DNA from: Candidatus Melainabacteria bacterium
Lineage (GTDB): Bacteria > Cyanobacteriota > Vampirovibrionia > LMEP-6097
Length of the DNA stretch: 40,589 nucleotides
NCBI GenBank assembly: GCA_018695135.1
Contig: JABHOV010000081.1
Span: forward strand, 1 to 40,589
Reading direction: 5' to 3'
How positions within the stretch are numbered: the first letter of the stretch is position 1; each line of letters opens with the position of its first letter. Below the pieces are notes generated by a model that ran no database searches, was not told the DNA's origin, and worked only from the letters and a program-made list of their open reading frames with translations. Position numbers and translations under genes: made by a program. This document shows, piece by piece, positions 15,626 to 26,058 of the stretch.

Positions 15626-16423
15626 TTACTGAAATATTCTTATCAGTGAATCAAGATGTCCGCCTATTGTAGCTGGTAGGCTGGGATTTACGTTGTTGTA
15701 GATTAATTCTTTACCAGTTGCTGCATTCAGTATGTCTCCGCCTGCAGCTTTGAGTATGGCATGAGCTGCAGATAGATCCCAGTATGCAAAGTTGTCATCA
15801 GTATAAGAGAGGTGCGCATCGCCTTCAGCTACTCTTAGTAAGCGCCCTCCACCTACTTCAGGAATTGCTTGGTAATGTTGCCCTCTAATAGTTTCAGGTC
15901 TTTGATGTGTGTCCCATGGTACTGCTGCTTTGATTTCACCTGATATTGGCGAAGCCATAATGACTTGTGGATTTGTTTGACCAACTTGTTTATATGCTTT
16001 GCCGTCATCACCTGTGTAATATAGTGTTCCACCATCTTTTGCCGGATAATAGACTACACCTTGTATTGGTTTGTGATTTTTCAGTAATCCAATATTGACA
16101 GCAAAGCCTGTATGATCTTTTTTACCATTTGCATAGCTAACCATTGTTTTAGTGCCATCAATAGGATCTACAGACCACATTAATTCTTCAGTTGCAGCTA
16201 ATTTATGTGAAGCTGGATCTTCTTCCGTTAAGATTGGAGTACCTGGACTCACTCTATTCAAGTCTTTCATGACAATTCCATTTGCTTCCAAATCAGCATT
16301 TGTTACTGGTGAATTATCTTTTTCTTTGTATTGAACTTCAAGACTGGTTTCTATACACTTCATTGCCGCATTTCCTGCTGTTCTTGCGATGTCAATTATC
16401 TGTGTGATATTAAACTGTGGCAT
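15626..16423 (-). CDS. CysQ-like 3'(2'),5'-bisphosphate nucleotidase / inositol monophosphatase family
   Basis: 265 residues, ATG start. Family metal and phosphate sites: SPVTNADLEAN near residue 37, ILTEEDP near residue 65 (metal Glu), WSVDPIDGTKTM near residue 84 (metal Asp, Asp and the DGT loop), and the C-terminal YWDLSAAHAILKAAGG near residue 218. This arrangement is shared by inositol monophosphatases, fructose-1,6-bisphosphatases and CysQ. The PIDGTKTMV form and the length are closest to CysQ/PAP phosphatases, which remove the 3' phosphate of PAP left after sulfate assimilation; the exact substrate is not proved. The next gene (carB) ends 15 bases before its ATG, so carB and this gene share direction and perhaps a transcript. 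Confidence 0.85.
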   Translation of the reverse strand: MPQFNITQIIDIARTAGNAAMKCIETSLEVQYKEKDNSPVTNADLEANGIVMKDLNRVSPGTPILTEEDPASHKLAATEELMWSVDPIDGTKTMVSYANGKKDHTGFAVNIGLLKNHKPIQGVVYYPAKDGGTLYYTGDDGKAYKQVGQTNPQVIMASPISGEIKAAVPWDTHQRPETIRGQHYQAIPEVGGGRLLRVAEGDAHLSYTDDNFAYWDLSAAHAILKAAGGDILNAATGKELIYNNVNPSLPATIGGHLDSLIRIFQ

Positions 16424-16438
16424 TATATAATAATAACA

Positions 16439-19400
16439 TTAAATAATTGTTTTTGAGTCTTGCTTCAGATAACTCTGCAATGACTTCACTCTTATTTCAG
16501 TACTATTGACTGCTGCAACTGCTTCAACTGTGGCTTCTGAACCTGAGGCAGTGGTGATTACCGGGATGTTTTTAGCTTGAGCTATATTGGTGATTATTTG
16601 ACTATCTTCATAGGCTTCTTTACCCCAAGGTACATTAAGGATCAGGCTAATCTCGCCATTTTTGAGTAAGTCAGTGATATTTGGTCTACCTTCATTGACT
16701 TTGAGTACTTTCTCTATTTCAAGCCCGCTTGCTTGTAAAAACTTGGCTGTACCACTAGTTGCAACAATCTGAAAACCCAGATCAATTAAGTCTTTGGCTG
16801 TCTTGCTTGCTGAGTCTTTGTCTCTATCGTTATAGCTCATAAAGATCTTGCCTGATTTTGGTAAATTGAGTGAGGCAGCGATTTGAGCTTTGGCAAATGC
16901 CATCGGAAACTTGTTACTGATACCCATGACTTCACCGGTACTCTTCATCTCAGGTCCAAGGAAAATACTACTACCATCAAACTTGTTAAATGAGAATACT
17001 GCTTCTTTGACCGAAACTTGGTTCTTGGGAATCTTGGTTATAAGTTCTCTTACTTTCAATTTTTCAATTGTTTTTCCAACCATGATTAAAGCAGCTAGTT
17101 TTGCCCAAGCTATGCCAGTGGCTTTTGAAATGAACGGAACGCTACGACTTGCACGAGGATTGACTTCTAGGATATACAGTTCTTCATTCTTGACAGCAAA
17201 TTGAATATTCATCAAGCCAATTACATTGAGTGACTTAGCAAGTTTGATAGTTGCAGTTTCAATTTCTTCTAAAATATTGTCAGAGAGTGTTTGCGGTGGA
17301 TAGCTACATGCCGAGTCGCCGCTGTGAACACCAGCATATTCAATATGCTCCATAATTCCAGCAAGAACAGTCTGCTGACCGTCAGAGATAGCATCAACAT
17401 CAACTTCAATTGCATTATCTAAGAATTTATCAATAAGAATCGGGAATTGATCATCTTCTAGAATCACTCTTGCAAGCCAGTTCTCAACTTCTTTTTCGCT
17501 ATAAACAATCTCCATGCCTCTACCACCAAGTACATAACTTGGTCTCATCACTAGCGGGAAACCTATTGCTTTGGCTTGAGCGATTGCTTCATCAGAGCTA
17601 TTAGCAATTGCATTGCTTGTTTGTTTGAGTCCAAGCTCTTCAATTAATTTACCGAAGCGATCTCTATCTTCAGCAAGGTCTATCATATGCGGGCTGGTAC
17701 CAATGATAGTCACACCGTGGCTTTCAAGTGCCTTGGAGATATTGAGTGGTGTTTGTCCACCAAGCTGTACTATTACACCCTTGAGTTTATTACCAAGTGA
17801 TTTTTCTTTGTTCCAGATTGATAGTACGTCTTCAACGGTTATAGGTTCAAAATATAGTTTGTCACTGGTGTCATAGTCTGTAGACACAGTTTCAGGGTTG
17901 TTATTGACCATGATACTTTCATAACCTGCGTCTCTAAGAGCGTGCGAAGCGTGAACACAACAATAATCAAACTCAATACCTTGCCCAATTCTATTTGGTC
18001 CACCGCCAAGTATGATTACTTTCTCTTTATCGCTAGTGGTAATTTCATCTTCTTGGTCATAACAAGAATAGTGATAAGGTGTGTAGGACTCAAACTCACC
18101 AGCGCAAGTATCTATAGTTTTGTAGACTGGTTGTATATTGTAGCTGTCTCTTAGTTCACGAATATCTCTTTTGCGTACCTTAAAGCTAGATTCTATAATC
18201 ACTGCTATCTGTTTATCAGAGAAGCCTGTTGACTTAAGATGATGTAATTTCTCTTCACTTATAAATGATTTGAGCTTGTCTTGGATTGAATCACCGTGAG
18301 CTTTCTTGGCAGCTTTTTCAAGTGCGATAGTTTCTTCGACGATTTGATTTAAGTGACACAAAAACCATCTGTCTATTTTAGTTAGTTGATGAAGTTCTTC
18401 AATTGTTACTCCAAGGTAAAGAGCATCAAAGACTTGGTAAATCCGTTGTGAGTTTGCTGTAGTGGCATCGCGTTTAGATTTTTCTTTGAGTGCTTCTCTG
18501 TCATCAGCTGACATCGTGTGTACTTTTCTGAGTAAGGACTTGTTAATAAAACCAATTGGTCCTTTGCTCTCTAGCCCTCTAAGAGCTTTTTGAAAGCTCT
18601 CCTTAAAGCCTCTACCAATAGCCATAGTCTCGCCTACTGATTTCATTTGAGTGCCTAGTATATCTTTTGTCTCAGGAAATTTTTCAAAAGCAAATCTTGG
18701 GATTTTGGTAACAACATAGTCTATGCTCGGCTCGAAACTAGCCATTGTTTTTTTTGTAATGTCGTTAGGAATTTCATCGAGTGTGTAACCAATAGCAAGT
18801 TTGGCTGCAATTTTTGCAATCGGGAAGCCAGTTGCTTTTGAAGCTAAGGCACTTGACCTTGATACTCTTGGATTCATCTCAATGATTAGGATTTCGCCAT
18901 TCTCTGGGTTCAAGGCAAATTGAATATTGCTACCACCAGTTTCAACACCAACGGCTCTAATGATTTTGATAGAGGCATTACGCAGTGCTTGATATTCTTT
19001 GTCACTGATTGTTTGAGTTGGAGCAACTGTAATACTGTCACCAGTGTGTATACCCATTGGATCAAGATTTTCTATTGAGCAGATGATAACCACGTTGTCA
19101 GCAAGGTCACGCATCACTTCAAACTCAATTTCTTTCCAACCCATGATTGATTGTTCTACTAATACTTGATCTACTGGACTTGCTGAAAGTCCTTTGACAA
19201 GGATTGCATCTAGCTCGTCATAGTTATATGCAATACCACCACCGTAACCACCAAGTGTAAAAGCAGGTCTCACTATTACTGGAAAGCCGATTCGTTCCGC
19301 TATTTTGTGACCTTCCAAGACAGTATTGGCAATTGCAGAAGTTGGTGTTTTTAAACCAATAGTCTCCATTAGGTCCTTAAACTTTTCTCTGTCCTCAGCA

Positions 19401-19774
19401 ACCTCTATGGCTGGCAATTTGGCTCCAATGAGCTCTACGTTGTATTTGTCAAGAACTCCTCTCTTAGCCAATTCTACGGCTGTATTAAGACTAGTTTGAC
19501 CACCCATTGTAGGAAGGATTGCATCAGGTCGTTCATTCTCTATTACTTTCTCAACATAGTCAGCAGTAATCGGCTCTATATAAGTTTGATGAGCAAATTC
19601 TGGGTCGGTCATGATAGTTGCAGGATTACTGTTCACTAAAATGACTTCATAGCCTTCGTCTTTAAGGGCTTTACAGGCTTGAGTACCGGAGTAATCAAAT
19701 TCGCAAGCTTGTCCTATAATAATTGGACCCGCACCAATAATAAGTATTTTACGGATGTCAGTTCTTTTGGGCAC
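16439..19774 (-). CDS. carB: Carbamoyl-phosphate synthase large subunit
   Basis: 1111 residues, GTG start with a TAGTAT box nine bases ahead. Full-length two-halved enzyme: N-terminal ATP-grasp half (1 to about 400) with [21 protein letters not shown]; an oligomerisation segment (about 400-550); the second ATP-grasp half (about 570-935) with [19 protein letters not shown]; and a C-terminal methylglyoxal-synthase-like allosteric domain (about 940-1111). The first half makes carboxyphosphate and carbamate, the second carbamoyl phosphate, used for arginine and pyrimidines. Ammonia comes from the small subunit carA, not in this window. Slightly longer than the usual 1060-1080, mainly in the middle and at the C-terminus. 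Confidence 0.98.
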   Translation of the reverse strand: MPKRTDIRKILIIGAGPIIIGQACEFDYSGTQACKALKDEGYEVILVNSNPATIMTDPEFAHQTYIEPITADYVEKVIENERPDAILPTMGGQTSLNTAVELAKRGVLDKYNVELIGAKLPAIEVAEDREKFKDLMETIGLKTPTSAIANTVLEGHKIAERIGFPVIVRPAFTLGGYGGGIAYNYDELDAILVKGLSASPVDQVLVEQSIMGWKEIEFEVMRDLADNVVIICSIENLDPMGIHTGDSITVAPTQTISDKEYQALRNASIKIIRAVGVETGGSNIQFALNPENGEILIIEMNPRVSRSSALASKATGFPIAKIAAKLAIGYTLDEIPNDITKKTMASFEPSIDYVVTKIPRFAFEKFPETKDILGTQMKSVGETMAIGRGFKESFQKALRGLESKGPIGFINKSLLRKVHTMSADDREALKEKSKRDATTANSQRIYQVFDALYLGVTIEELHQLTKIDRWFLCHLNQIVEETIALEKAAKKAHGDSIQDKLKSFISEEKLHHLKSTGFSDKQIAVIIESSFKVRKRDIRELRDSYNIQPVYKTIDTCAGEFESYTPYHYSCYDQEDEITTSDKEKVIILGGGPNRIGQGIEFDYCCVHASHALRDAGYESIMVNNNPETVSTDYDTSDKLYFEPITVEDVLSIWNKEKSLGNKLKGVIVQLGGQTPLNISKALESHGVTIIGTSPHMIDLAEDRDRFGKLIEELGLKQTSNAIANSSDEAIAQAKAIGFPLVMRPSYVLGGRGMEIVYSEKEVENWLARVILEDDQFPILIDKFLDNAIEVDVDAISDGQQTVLAGIMEHIEYAGVHSGDSACSYPPQTLSDNILEEIETATIKLAKSLNVIGLMNIQFAVKNEELYILEVNPRASRSVPFISKATGIAWAKLAALIMVGKTIEKLKVRELITKIPKNQVSVKEAVFSFNKFDGSSIFLGPEMKSTGEVMGISNKFPMAFAKAQIAASLNLPKSGKIFMSYNDRDKDSASKTAKDLIDLGFQIVATSGTAKFLQASGLEIEKVLKVNEGRPNITDLLKNGEISLILNVPWGKEAYEDSQIITNIAQAKNIPVITTASGSEATVEAVAAVNSTEIRVKSLQSYLKQDSKTII

Positions 19775-19912
19775 TAAAACTAAATACTAGCAGATATTAC
19801 TATCTATGAGAAGCTTCTAGAGCTTTGAATATAATAAAGTTCTTCCTGCTTCAACTCCTTTCTGTTAAATTACTAGATTCGTCTCTGGTCCATATCTAAT
19901 ATGGAATGAGCG

Positions 19913-20183
19913 CTAATAATTCAAGCTCATAATTGCAAGAGTTAAACCTAACCAATAAGAACCGATAAGCAATTTAAACACAGGTCGCCCGTCTGTTGGT
20001 ATATTGCTGATAAGTGCTTTATAACTATGCAATATCCGGACTCCTGCTAATGAACATAAAGAACAAATCAAAGAGGCTTAACTCTTTTTTGTTACAAGTA
20101 TCAATCCTTGAGCGAAAGCAAAACCATGCTATCGTCCAAGTGATAAGTGAAGCAGCTATAAGAAAATGATTTAAACTATCCAT
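19913..20183 (-). pseudogene. Small membrane protein gene, frameshifted
   Basis: From ATG 20183 the first frame runs 52 codons to TAG at 20025-20027: MDSLNHFLIAASLITWTIAW is a clear membrane helix, then a basic turn. From about 20070 the +1 frame continues in the same style (SLAGVRILHSYKALI, TDGRPVFKLLIGSYWLGLTL) to TAG at 19913-19915. The length from start to that stop is 271 bases, so one base too many separates the two halves. Joined, they would make a protein of about 90 residues with two to three helices. The likely shift point is in the A- and T-rich stretch 20060-20090, near a run of six A. It may be a broken gene, a sequencing error or a shift used by the cell. Family not recognised. 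Confidence 0.45.
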
Positions 20184-20500
20184 ATCTTTATACTAGCATA
20201 TAGATGTATGGGTATCAAGTTAAATATACTTAATTTTGTAAGATAGGTCATTTAGACTAGGTACAGTTCAAACTAACTCTTAATTATCTTGACTTTGAAC
20301 CCACGTTTTAAGCCACTTTCTTTTATTAAAACACAAACCTGCCTAGTTATTTTAAGTTCATAAGGGATATTTTTTAATATTGAGCACTCTAATATGTAGT
20401 ACAATTTCCTGCGTGCGCGTAAAGCGTGTATACACAATCTTGTGAAGTTCAAAGATCGAATTTTGCATGATTAGACTATGTCGTGAGGAAACCATAATCA
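20184..20500. other. Intergenic region before the 20501 gene
   Basis: No gene seen on either strand. AT-rich. It holds a perfect 10-base palindrome GTGTATACAC (20426-20435), operator-like, 66 bases before the GTG start, and a GAGGAA ribosome site (20485-20490). Promoter boxes on the plus strand are weak. Confidence 0.6.
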
Positions 20501-21541
20501 GTGTCTGCTGAAATAGTAAATCTCAATAATCCAAACAACTTTGCTTCTGGTCTTGGGCTCTTGACTGCTGAGAAGACAGTGCCGCTCCGCCCTGCGCACG
20601 AGTCGAGATTTACTGAAGATATATTGGCGTTAATGACTAATAAAGATAGAAATCGAGGCTTCTCCGATAAGCCACTTAAATCGAAGAATATAATATCGCG
20701 TAATTACTGGAAACAATGGTTAAAGCTCATTCATTGGGCAGATCACTACTCGTGTATATCTAACATAATTGCAAATGCCCTGGGTGCATTTTCGATGCTA
20801 ACAGCTTTACCAAAAGCAGCCAAGAAAAAAATAGAATCCGCTGTCAATTTCGTTACGACCTTGAGCTATGTCCCATATGGACTTAGTGGAATGAATCAAG
20901 GCATAGAAAAGAAAAACCTCTTTCAGTTAATTGGTTTTGCTGGTGAGGTGGTAATGCCTTGGTTTGGAACTTTAAAGGATATTTATTTAATACGCGGTTT
21001 AGACGCTGGTATCAACCAAGTATGGGAGTATTGCGATAGGAACTCTAGTGGCAAATACAAGGATGGTTATTTCCCTGGTTATATTGAAGGTGCCAAAGAA
21101 ACAATGTCCATTTGCTGGAAGCTTCTCAAAGAGTCCGTCTTAAGCCCTATTAGTAGTATAAGCCCAGTCAAATACGACAAAGTAGAGCAGAAATGGAATT
21201 TTGATCCTAGTGGACACAACGGTCTGATAAGTAGTTTATTAGATATTATATCTTCGCTTGGATATCTTGCCACAGGCAAAGAACAACTCTTTGGACCACT
21301 CAGAGACTTAGCTTCAAGCCTATTTGATTTCGAGCTTGCCTGTCAAAACAACACCAAGAAGCGAAGTGCAGGTATCCTTTTCATTGTTGAATCTACTTTT
21401 GATTTTATTGCTCGTTATCTAGATAGCGATAATACCAGACTATTTATCAATATGTTATCTCATGCAGCTGGTCGCGTAGCTCTAATGCTATATAAAAACT
21501 CAGATAAAGCCGCTGAAGCTATCGCCTCAACTGATAAGTAA
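20501..21541 (+). CDS. Unknown protein with hydrophobic helices
   Basis: 346 residues, GTG start chosen because GAGGAA lies ten bases upstream. No family recognised. N-terminal 65 residues are polar. From about 85 onwards there are several amphipathic or hydrophobic helices (IIANALGAFSMLTAL, FVTTLSYVPYGLSG, LIGFAGEVVMPWF) that are shorter or less hydrophobic than normal membrane spans, so it may be a peripheral or weakly inserted membrane protein. Two helical stretches near 250-300 and 320-340 repeat that character. It converges on the acidic 22054 gene across 51 bases with no clear terminator. Confidence 0.7.
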   Translation: MSAEIVNLNNPNNFASGLGLLTAEKTVPLRPAHESRFTEDILALMTNKDRNRGFSDKPLKSKNIISRNYWKQWLKLIHWADHYSCISNIIANALGAFSMLTALPKAAKKKIESAVNFVTTLSYVPYGLSGMNQGIEKKNLFQLIGFAGEVVMPWFGTLKDIYLIRGLDAGINQVWEYCDRNSSGKYKDGYFPGYIEGAKETMSICWKLLKESVLSPISSISPVKYDKVEQKWNFDPSGHNGLISSLLDIISSLGYLATGKEQLFGPLRDLASSLFDFELACQNNTKKRSAGILFIVESTFDFIARYLDSDNTRLFINMLSHAAGRVALMLYKNSDKAAEAIASTDK

Positions 21542-21592
21542 TTTAATTACCGTTTGCGCAGAAAGATATATTATTTAATGCACTTATCGGAG

Positions 21593-22054
21593 CTAGTCTG
21601 CTTGATATCGTTTTAAGCTGAGGGGACTCATTGATGCCTCTTTACCAATCTTGACATTAGTATTTGAATAGCTTCTAATGCGATTGTCGCCAGATTGTCT
21701 GACTTTCTTTTTATGATTAATAAACAGATTTTTCTGTAGCTCATTTCTTGCTTTGCCAGTCATGCAACCCAAGTCAAGTTCATCTAATTCCAATATCTCA
21801 TCTTCCATACCAATTTCCTTTTCTAAATCATCTAATAGACCAATTAATTTATTTGTAACCGTTTTGATTTCCGTTACTTCTTCTTCTGGGGTACTAATAC
21901 TCAAGTACTCTCCCAGACTTATATCCTTATCAGAATTGCGCAAAAGATCAGTAACGAATTTCTCCGCAAATTCTGACTTTTGCTCTGTAGGTTTATCTAC
22001 TTGTCGTTTTTTTAATTCTTGATATATTTCATCAATACTTGAATCATCTTGCAT
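21593..22054 (-). CDS. Unknown acidic protein
   Basis: 153 residues. Acidic and helical over residues 1-110 (DDSSIDEIYQELKKRQ, TNKLIGLLDDLEKEIGMED, ILELDELDLG), then a basic tail (NHKKKVRQSGDNRIRSYS) ending near KRYQAD. No signal peptide, no known domain. A switch from acidic to basic halves is often seen in adaptor or anti-activator proteins, but no role can be named. It lies 52 bases upstream of trpF in the opposite-facing block, separated only by its own leader region. Confidence 0.65.
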   Translation of the reverse strand: MQDDSSIDEIYQELKKRQVDKPTEQKSEFAEKFVTDLLRNSDKDISLGEYLSISTPEEEVTEIKTVTNKLIGLLDDLEKEIGMEDEILELDELDLGCMTGKARNELQKNLFINHKKKVRQSGDNRIRSYSNTNVKIGKEASMSPLSLKRYQAD

Positions 22055-22106
22055 ATGTTCTATATGCGTAACTTCGAGATATTTTCACTACTCCAAATCG
22101 ATGAAT

Positions 22107-22766
22107 TTATGATTCTAGTCTAGCTAGACTAGTCAATTCAAACAATGCTTTCATTTTGTTAAAAGACTTGATTCCAGGGCAAGATTCTAAGCCACTTGAA
22201 ATGTCGATCATATAAGGCTTACAGCGACTAATAGCTTCACCAATATTGTCTAAATCAAGACCACCAGCAAGTGCTAATTTAACCTGGCAGTTTGCTTGAG
22301 CTTTAATATAAATATCCCAATCAAATGTCTCACCAGTTCCACCTAATACTTCAGGGTTACTTGATTTAGTATCAAGAATTACCACTTCAACACTTGTTTG
22401 ATAAGTATCTATTGTTTCAATATCTTCTTCTACTTCAACATGTAGTGGCTTAAGAATCCTATAGTTCATTAGCTTTAATCTATCCAACTCACTATTGGAG
22501 AAAGATCCATAAGGCTGGACAAATTTGATTCCAATACTAGTACAAAGATCCATGATCCCATCGATCGTGTCAAGCTCGGTCAGGATTACCGCTTTGAGGC
22601 GTTCCTCATCTGTCAACTCCACAAAAATTTCTTCGATTTCTTGACTAGTGATAAAGCGTGGTGAGTTTTTGATATTTACAAAACCAATATAATCAGCACC
22701 AAGTTGAAGAGCATTCTTTGCATCAATCAAGTTGGTAATTCCACAAATTTTAATTTTGAGTTTCAA
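22107..22766 (-). CDS. trpF: Phosphoribosylanthranilate isomerase
   Basis: 219 residues from TTG 22766 (TTG 22772 is also possible; no ATG is available near the conserved start). Family marks: KIKICGITNLIDAKNA at the start (catalytic Cys), ADYIGFVNIKNSPRFI, GGTGETFDWD and the phosphate-binding LALAGGLDLDNIGEAI and MIDISSGLESCPGIKS. It turns phosphoribosylanthranilate into the carboxyphenylamino form in tryptophan synthesis. The usual QLHG motif reads QPYG here. The TTG overlaps the rimM stop (TTGA), so the two are coupled, an unusual pairing; the other trp genes are not here. Confidence 0.93.
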   Translation of the reverse strand: MKLKIKICGITNLIDAKNALQLGADYIGFVNIKNSPRFITSQEIEEIFVELTDEERLKAVILTELDTIDGIMDLCTSIGIKFVQPYGSFSNSELDRLKLMNYRILKPLHVEVEEDIETIDTYQTSVEVVILDTKSSNPEVLGGTGETFDWDIYIKAQANCQVKLALAGGLDLDNIGEAISRCKPYMIDISSGLESCPGIKSFNKMKALFELTSLARLES

Positions 22767-23260
22767 TAGCAAAGCTCCAGTAAATCCTTATCCAGATTGA
22801 TTTTAATGTGATCCCCAGCGACCACTTCTAATATATATTCATCCACGAAAGGCAAGATCAACTCACTCTTGGCTGCGTATTCTTCATTTAATTTAATGAA
22901 AATATGGTCTTGAGCCTCTGAAGAATAGTTGCTAACCATTCCAATTGATTTGCCTGTTTCATCCTGCACTGGTAAATCAATCAAATCAGCAATGTAGTAA
23001 TCACCTTCTTGTAGATCCTCTTGAATATCAGCTTCTACATGTCCATTGAGTTTTTCTACAGAACTTAAATCATTAAATCCCTCTAGCTTAACCATAATTG
23101 TATTTTTGTGAGGGCGAGTAGCAAGCAACTTATAACTTTGACCTTCAATAAAAATCTCATCAATTTCTTTAAATATTTCAAGATTGTCTATTAAGGGGAA
23201 GATTTTAATCTCTCCCTTCAATCCATGAAATCCTGCAATTTTGCCAATTATCCGTTGCAC
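22763..23260 (-). CDS. rimM: Ribosome maturation factor RimM
   Basis: 165 residues from GTG 23260, which lies four bases after the stop of the upstream gene; a longer frame from ATG 23299 would overlap that gene by 35 bases and add residues foreign to the family. The start MQRIIGKIAGFHGLKGEIKI fits RimM (split: IGKIAGFHGLKGE). N-terminal RimM barrel (to about 85) then a C-terminal PRC-barrel with EGDYYIADLIDLPV, GMVSNYSSEAQDHIFI and LILPFVDEYI. RimM helps fold the 30S head with protein S19. trmD and rplS, usual neighbours, are absent. Confidence 0.93.
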   Translation of the reverse strand: MQRIIGKIAGFHGLKGEIKIFPLIDNLEIFKEIDEIFIEGQSYKLLATRPHKNTIMVKLEGFNDLSSVEKLNGHVEADIQEDLQEGDYYIADLIDLPVQDETGKSIGMVSNYSSEAQDHIFIKLNEEYAAKSELILPFVDEYILEVVAGDHIKINLDKDLLELCY

Positions 23261-23264
23261 AAGT

Positions 23265-24455
23265 CTATAATAGCCCAGATTGGTAGTCAGATTCAGCATC
23301 TAAATCAATATCACTGTCTTGAATAGTTTCAAGAACCGAGTTACAAGCCTTGAGGATAATTGGGTTTAATTGACCTCTGCCACTGACTTTCAAGACCCTT
23401 TTCTCAGTGACACGGACTATATTATCGTCCCATATTTTAATCAAATAATCAATATCCTTAAGATCATCACCAATCAAATCATCGAGATTAGACTCAACAG
23501 GGATGGCAATTTCCATAGCCGAAGGGTCACCATTGATATTAACAATCAACTGAGAATTACTAGCTTTATAACAAAGCAAAACATGAATCTTATTAAAGTT
23601 GATCGTTTTAATAGACAATGATGCTATCGAATCAAACTGCTCCTCATCTTCGGTGTTACTTTCTTTACGACTTTGATCTTCTTTGGTTTCTTCTTCATCT
23701 TCTTCAAACTCTTCGTCAGGTTCACTAAATTCAAACTCAAAAGGCACTGGCAGAAACAACTGCAAAAGAGGTACTAAGTAATTACTATAATTGAGATTAA
23801 TTTCTTGTATTTGGAAAACTATATTTTGCAAGATCAGTTTCAACTCAGGTACATCAGCAAACTCTTTTTGTTTTGATTCAAACAAATCAAGTAATTGATC
23901 CCTGTCCATATCGGCGACACTCTCATCAATCCCAAATAAAGTAGCAAGACTATCAAAGCTTCTCATATTACCGACCCCATAGGATTCAAGCATTCCTCTA
24001 GCATATTCGTTAATGAGTTTCATTCCATCTTCGCCACGAACCAAGGCATCACCAAGCTTGGTAATCTTGTCAACATGATCATCATAAGTAGGTTGCAATC
24101 GTTTTGGGATATGCGGCATCACTTTGCGAGGATTAATAGCCCGACCAGCTTGCACTTGCACAGTTGGTTTTGGTGGTATGGTTTTGGTTTTTTTATTGGT
24201 GATCCGGACATTGGATTTTTGCTCAAGCTTGGCAGCCAGGATTGGATTTTGAGCTCGCAAGTCAAAATCCTTATTGACTTTGTTTTTATCAGCCTGAATA
24301 GATTGCTCTGCTTGAGAATCAGCTGGAGCTTTATAAAGTGAGTTATCACCGGTTTGTTTTGGCGCAATCTCATCTGATTTTTGACTTAAGTCAAAAACTT
24401 GGTGTTTTGGATCGTTATTTGGCAAGCCCTGATTGGGATTTATGTTTTCAGCCAT
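23265..24455 (-). CDS. Unknown acidic protein with disordered N-terminus
   Basis: 396 residues from ATG 24455 (TTG 24479 would add eight). No named family. Residues 1-110 are disordered, rich in Gln, Asn, Lys, Ala and Pro, ending in a basic Pro/Lys stretch. Residues 120-225 are helical (PTYDDHVDKITKLGDALVRG onward). A hydrophobic patch LVPLLQLFLPVPFEFEF (about 225) is followed by a very acidic, Glu/Asp-rich linker to about 270. The C-terminal 120 residues look beta-rich (FNKIHVLLCYKASNSQLIVNI). The layout, helices, acid linker, C-terminal beta domain, recalls export-linked length-control proteins, but I see no diagnostic motif. rimM and trpF follow in the same operon. Confidence 0.7.
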   Translation of the reverse strand: MAENINPNQGLPNNDPKHQVFDLSQKSDEIAPKQTGDNSLYKAPADSQAEQSIQADKNKVNKDFDLRAQNPILAAKLEQKSNVRITNKKTKTIPPKPTVQVQAGRAINPRKVMPHIPKRLQPTYDDHVDKITKLGDALVRGEDGMKLINEYARGMLESYGVGNMRSFDSLATLFGIDESVADMDRDQLLDLFESKQKEFADVPELKLILQNIVFQIQEINLNYSNYLVPLLQLFLPVPFEFEFSEPDEEFEEDEEETKEDQSRKESNTEDEEQFDSIASLSIKTINFNKIHVLLCYKASNSQLIVNINGDPSAMEIAIPVESNLDDLIGDDLKDIDYLIKIWDDNIVRVTEKRVLKVSGRGQLNPIILKACNSVLETIQDSDIDLDAESDYQSGLL

Positions 24456-24617
24456 ATTATCAATGTGTTCAATGAGCAAGGATAAACCCTTAGCTAATTA
24501 ACAATTCTAGCGATATTATTCCACAATAACCAAGTCTTAACCAAGTTATGTTCTTTTATCAAATGTAGACCTGTTTCAAATCAAAACAGATACAAAATAT
24601 AGTAAAGAAGATAAGTC

Positions 24618-25526
24618 ATGGCACAAACCGGAGCCACACCTGCCATTAGTGCAGTAAATAGCAAAACGATAGTAACAACAGCAGCTGCTGCTGATGCACC
24701 AGAGGCTAGTGGCAGCAAAAAGAAAGGTGTCAGCATTGGTGATATAGCTGCTGATTTAATTGATCCAAGAACAGGCAAGAAATCACAGCTTGCTGCTAGA
24801 TTTGGAGACACAACGCTTGGTACAAATCCTGGAGTCGTCAAAAGACGAATTGGTAGAGCCGTTAATGTAAATGAGGGTGTACCAAATAAATATTCAACCA
24901 AAACAGTTATACCTCCCTTTAGTGATCCATTTGGCGGGACTGTAGACCCGCGTGCTCTTGATGAACAATTACAGGCATCTGGTCTCAATCTGGCAGCGCC
25001 AGGTAGTCAACCATTTCCACCATTCTTTCCAAGCTTTGGCAGTCAAGGTAGTGTTGGTGGTGGACCAAGCCCAGGTGGTGGTAGAGGTGGTTCTGGTAGA
25101 GACAGTGGTAGTTCTGGTGGCAGTGGATCAAGTGGCGGTTCTTCAGGGTCTAGTGGTAGCACTGGAGCTAGTGAAGCGGAGCTTGCTATTGCTAGAGAAG
25201 AAGGTAGACTAGAAAAAACCAGAGACGATATTATAGATGAGTACCTGGATACAAGAGGTGATGGAACGAATGACGATAATGTTAAATCATCAAACGAATA
25301 TTTGAAAGGTGAATTAAACGAAAAACTCAAACTTAAATCTGGTGGAAAAGATGCTGACTTTACAAAAGCCATTGATAGTCTAATTGAAGAATTAAATACA
25401 CCAAAACTATCTAATGAAGGAAGAAGAACCAAAATTCAAGAATTCATAGATGATCATGGACTTAAATCAATAGAAGAGATAAATCAAATCAAGAGATTAA
25501 CTAGTAGAAATACAGCTGTCACATAG
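24618..25526 (+). CDS. Unknown Gly/Ser-rich low-complexity protein, first gene of a four-gene operon
   Basis: 302 residues. N-terminal 40 residues are Ala/Thr-rich; 40-120 hold a compact region (ADLIDPRTGKKSQLAARFGD); about 140-190 is an almost pure Gly/Ser linker (SQGSVGGGPSPGGGRGGSG and more); 190-302 is a charged helical domain (EAELAIAREEGRLEKTRDDI). No signal peptide. The long Gly/Ser tether between two small folded parts is typical of extended or assembling proteins. It starts an array of four unknown genes in one direction with 62, 3 and -1 base gaps. Ribosome site is weak (AAGAAGA). Function unknown; an assembly or export apparatus is a guess. Confidence 0.7.
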   Translation: MAQTGATPAISAVNSKTIVTTAAAADAPEASGSKKKGVSIGDIAADLIDPRTGKKSQLAARFGDTTLGTNPGVVKRRIGRAVNVNEGVPNKYSTKTVIPPFSDPFGGTVDPRALDEQLQASGLNLAAPGSQPFPPFFPSFGSQGSVGGGPSPGGGRGGSGRDSGSSGGSGSSGGSSGSSGSTGASEAELAIAREEGRLEKTRDDIIDEYLDTRGDGTNDDNVKSSNEYLKGELNEKLKLKSGGKDADFTKAIDSLIEELNTPKLSNEGRRTKIQEFIDDHGLKSIEEINQIKRLTSRNTAVT

Positions 25527-25587
25527 TTATAACCTCATCTTAACTTATATATGTATCAATAGATACAGAATCTAAGGAGATTTTGAT

Positions 25588-26055
25588 ATGGAACGCGCAG
25601 TAGGAGTACCCAGAAACATACCAAGAGACTTGAGCCTCAACAATGTAGTTGCTCAACGCAATGCAAGTTTTGGTGTTGCTAACAATAACCAAACTATACA
25701 AGAATTAGCAGATCAATCTGTTGCAAATAAATTCACCTCACCACTAAATTCTAATTCTCAAATTGATCCAAATCAATCACTTCAAAATGATTACATGGAA
25801 GCATATTTTGAAAATGCACGTAATCAAATTAAATTACAGACATCTTATGCGTTTATTCAAGCAGGTGCTCAGCTTGCAAAAGAAGGATTTGGCTTCTTAA
25901 CAAATTTAGCTAGCAATAAATCAAATAAAGACAAAGGCAAAGAAACTAAAGATTCAGAGAAAGAGAAAGAAGCAAAAGAATTATTAGCCAAGAATGATGC
26001 TAAAGAAGCTGAGAAAAAGAAAGATGTTAACGAAACACAAAAGGCAACAGGCTAA
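25588..26055 (+). CDS. Unknown protein, second gene of the operon
   Basis: 155 residues with a strong AAGGAGA site seven bases before the ATG. N-terminal 60 residues are Asn/Gln-rich and likely disordered. Residues 65-110 form a helix with hydrophobic face (YMEAYFENARNQIKLQTSYA, FIQAGAQLAKEGFGFLTN). The last 45 residues are almost only Lys, Glu, Asp and Ala (a charged single helix). No signal peptide or known family. Gap of 61 bases to the previous gene holds a small hairpin TGTATC-aata-GATACA (25552-25567). Confidence 0.7.
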   Translation: MERAVGVPRNIPRDLSLNNVVAQRNASFGVANNNQTIQELADQSVANKFTSPLNSNSQIDPNQSLQNDYMEAYFENARNQIKLQTSYAFIQAGAQLAKEGFGFLTNLASNKSNKDKGKETKDSEKEKEAKELLAKNDAKEAEKKKDVNETQKATG

Positions 26056-26058
26056 ACA

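Noticed and set aside
24952-25212. Val/Leu-rich 86-codon frame inside the 24618 gene
   Set aside because: It is the shifted reading of the Gly/Ser repeat codons (GGT/AGT) of the real frame.
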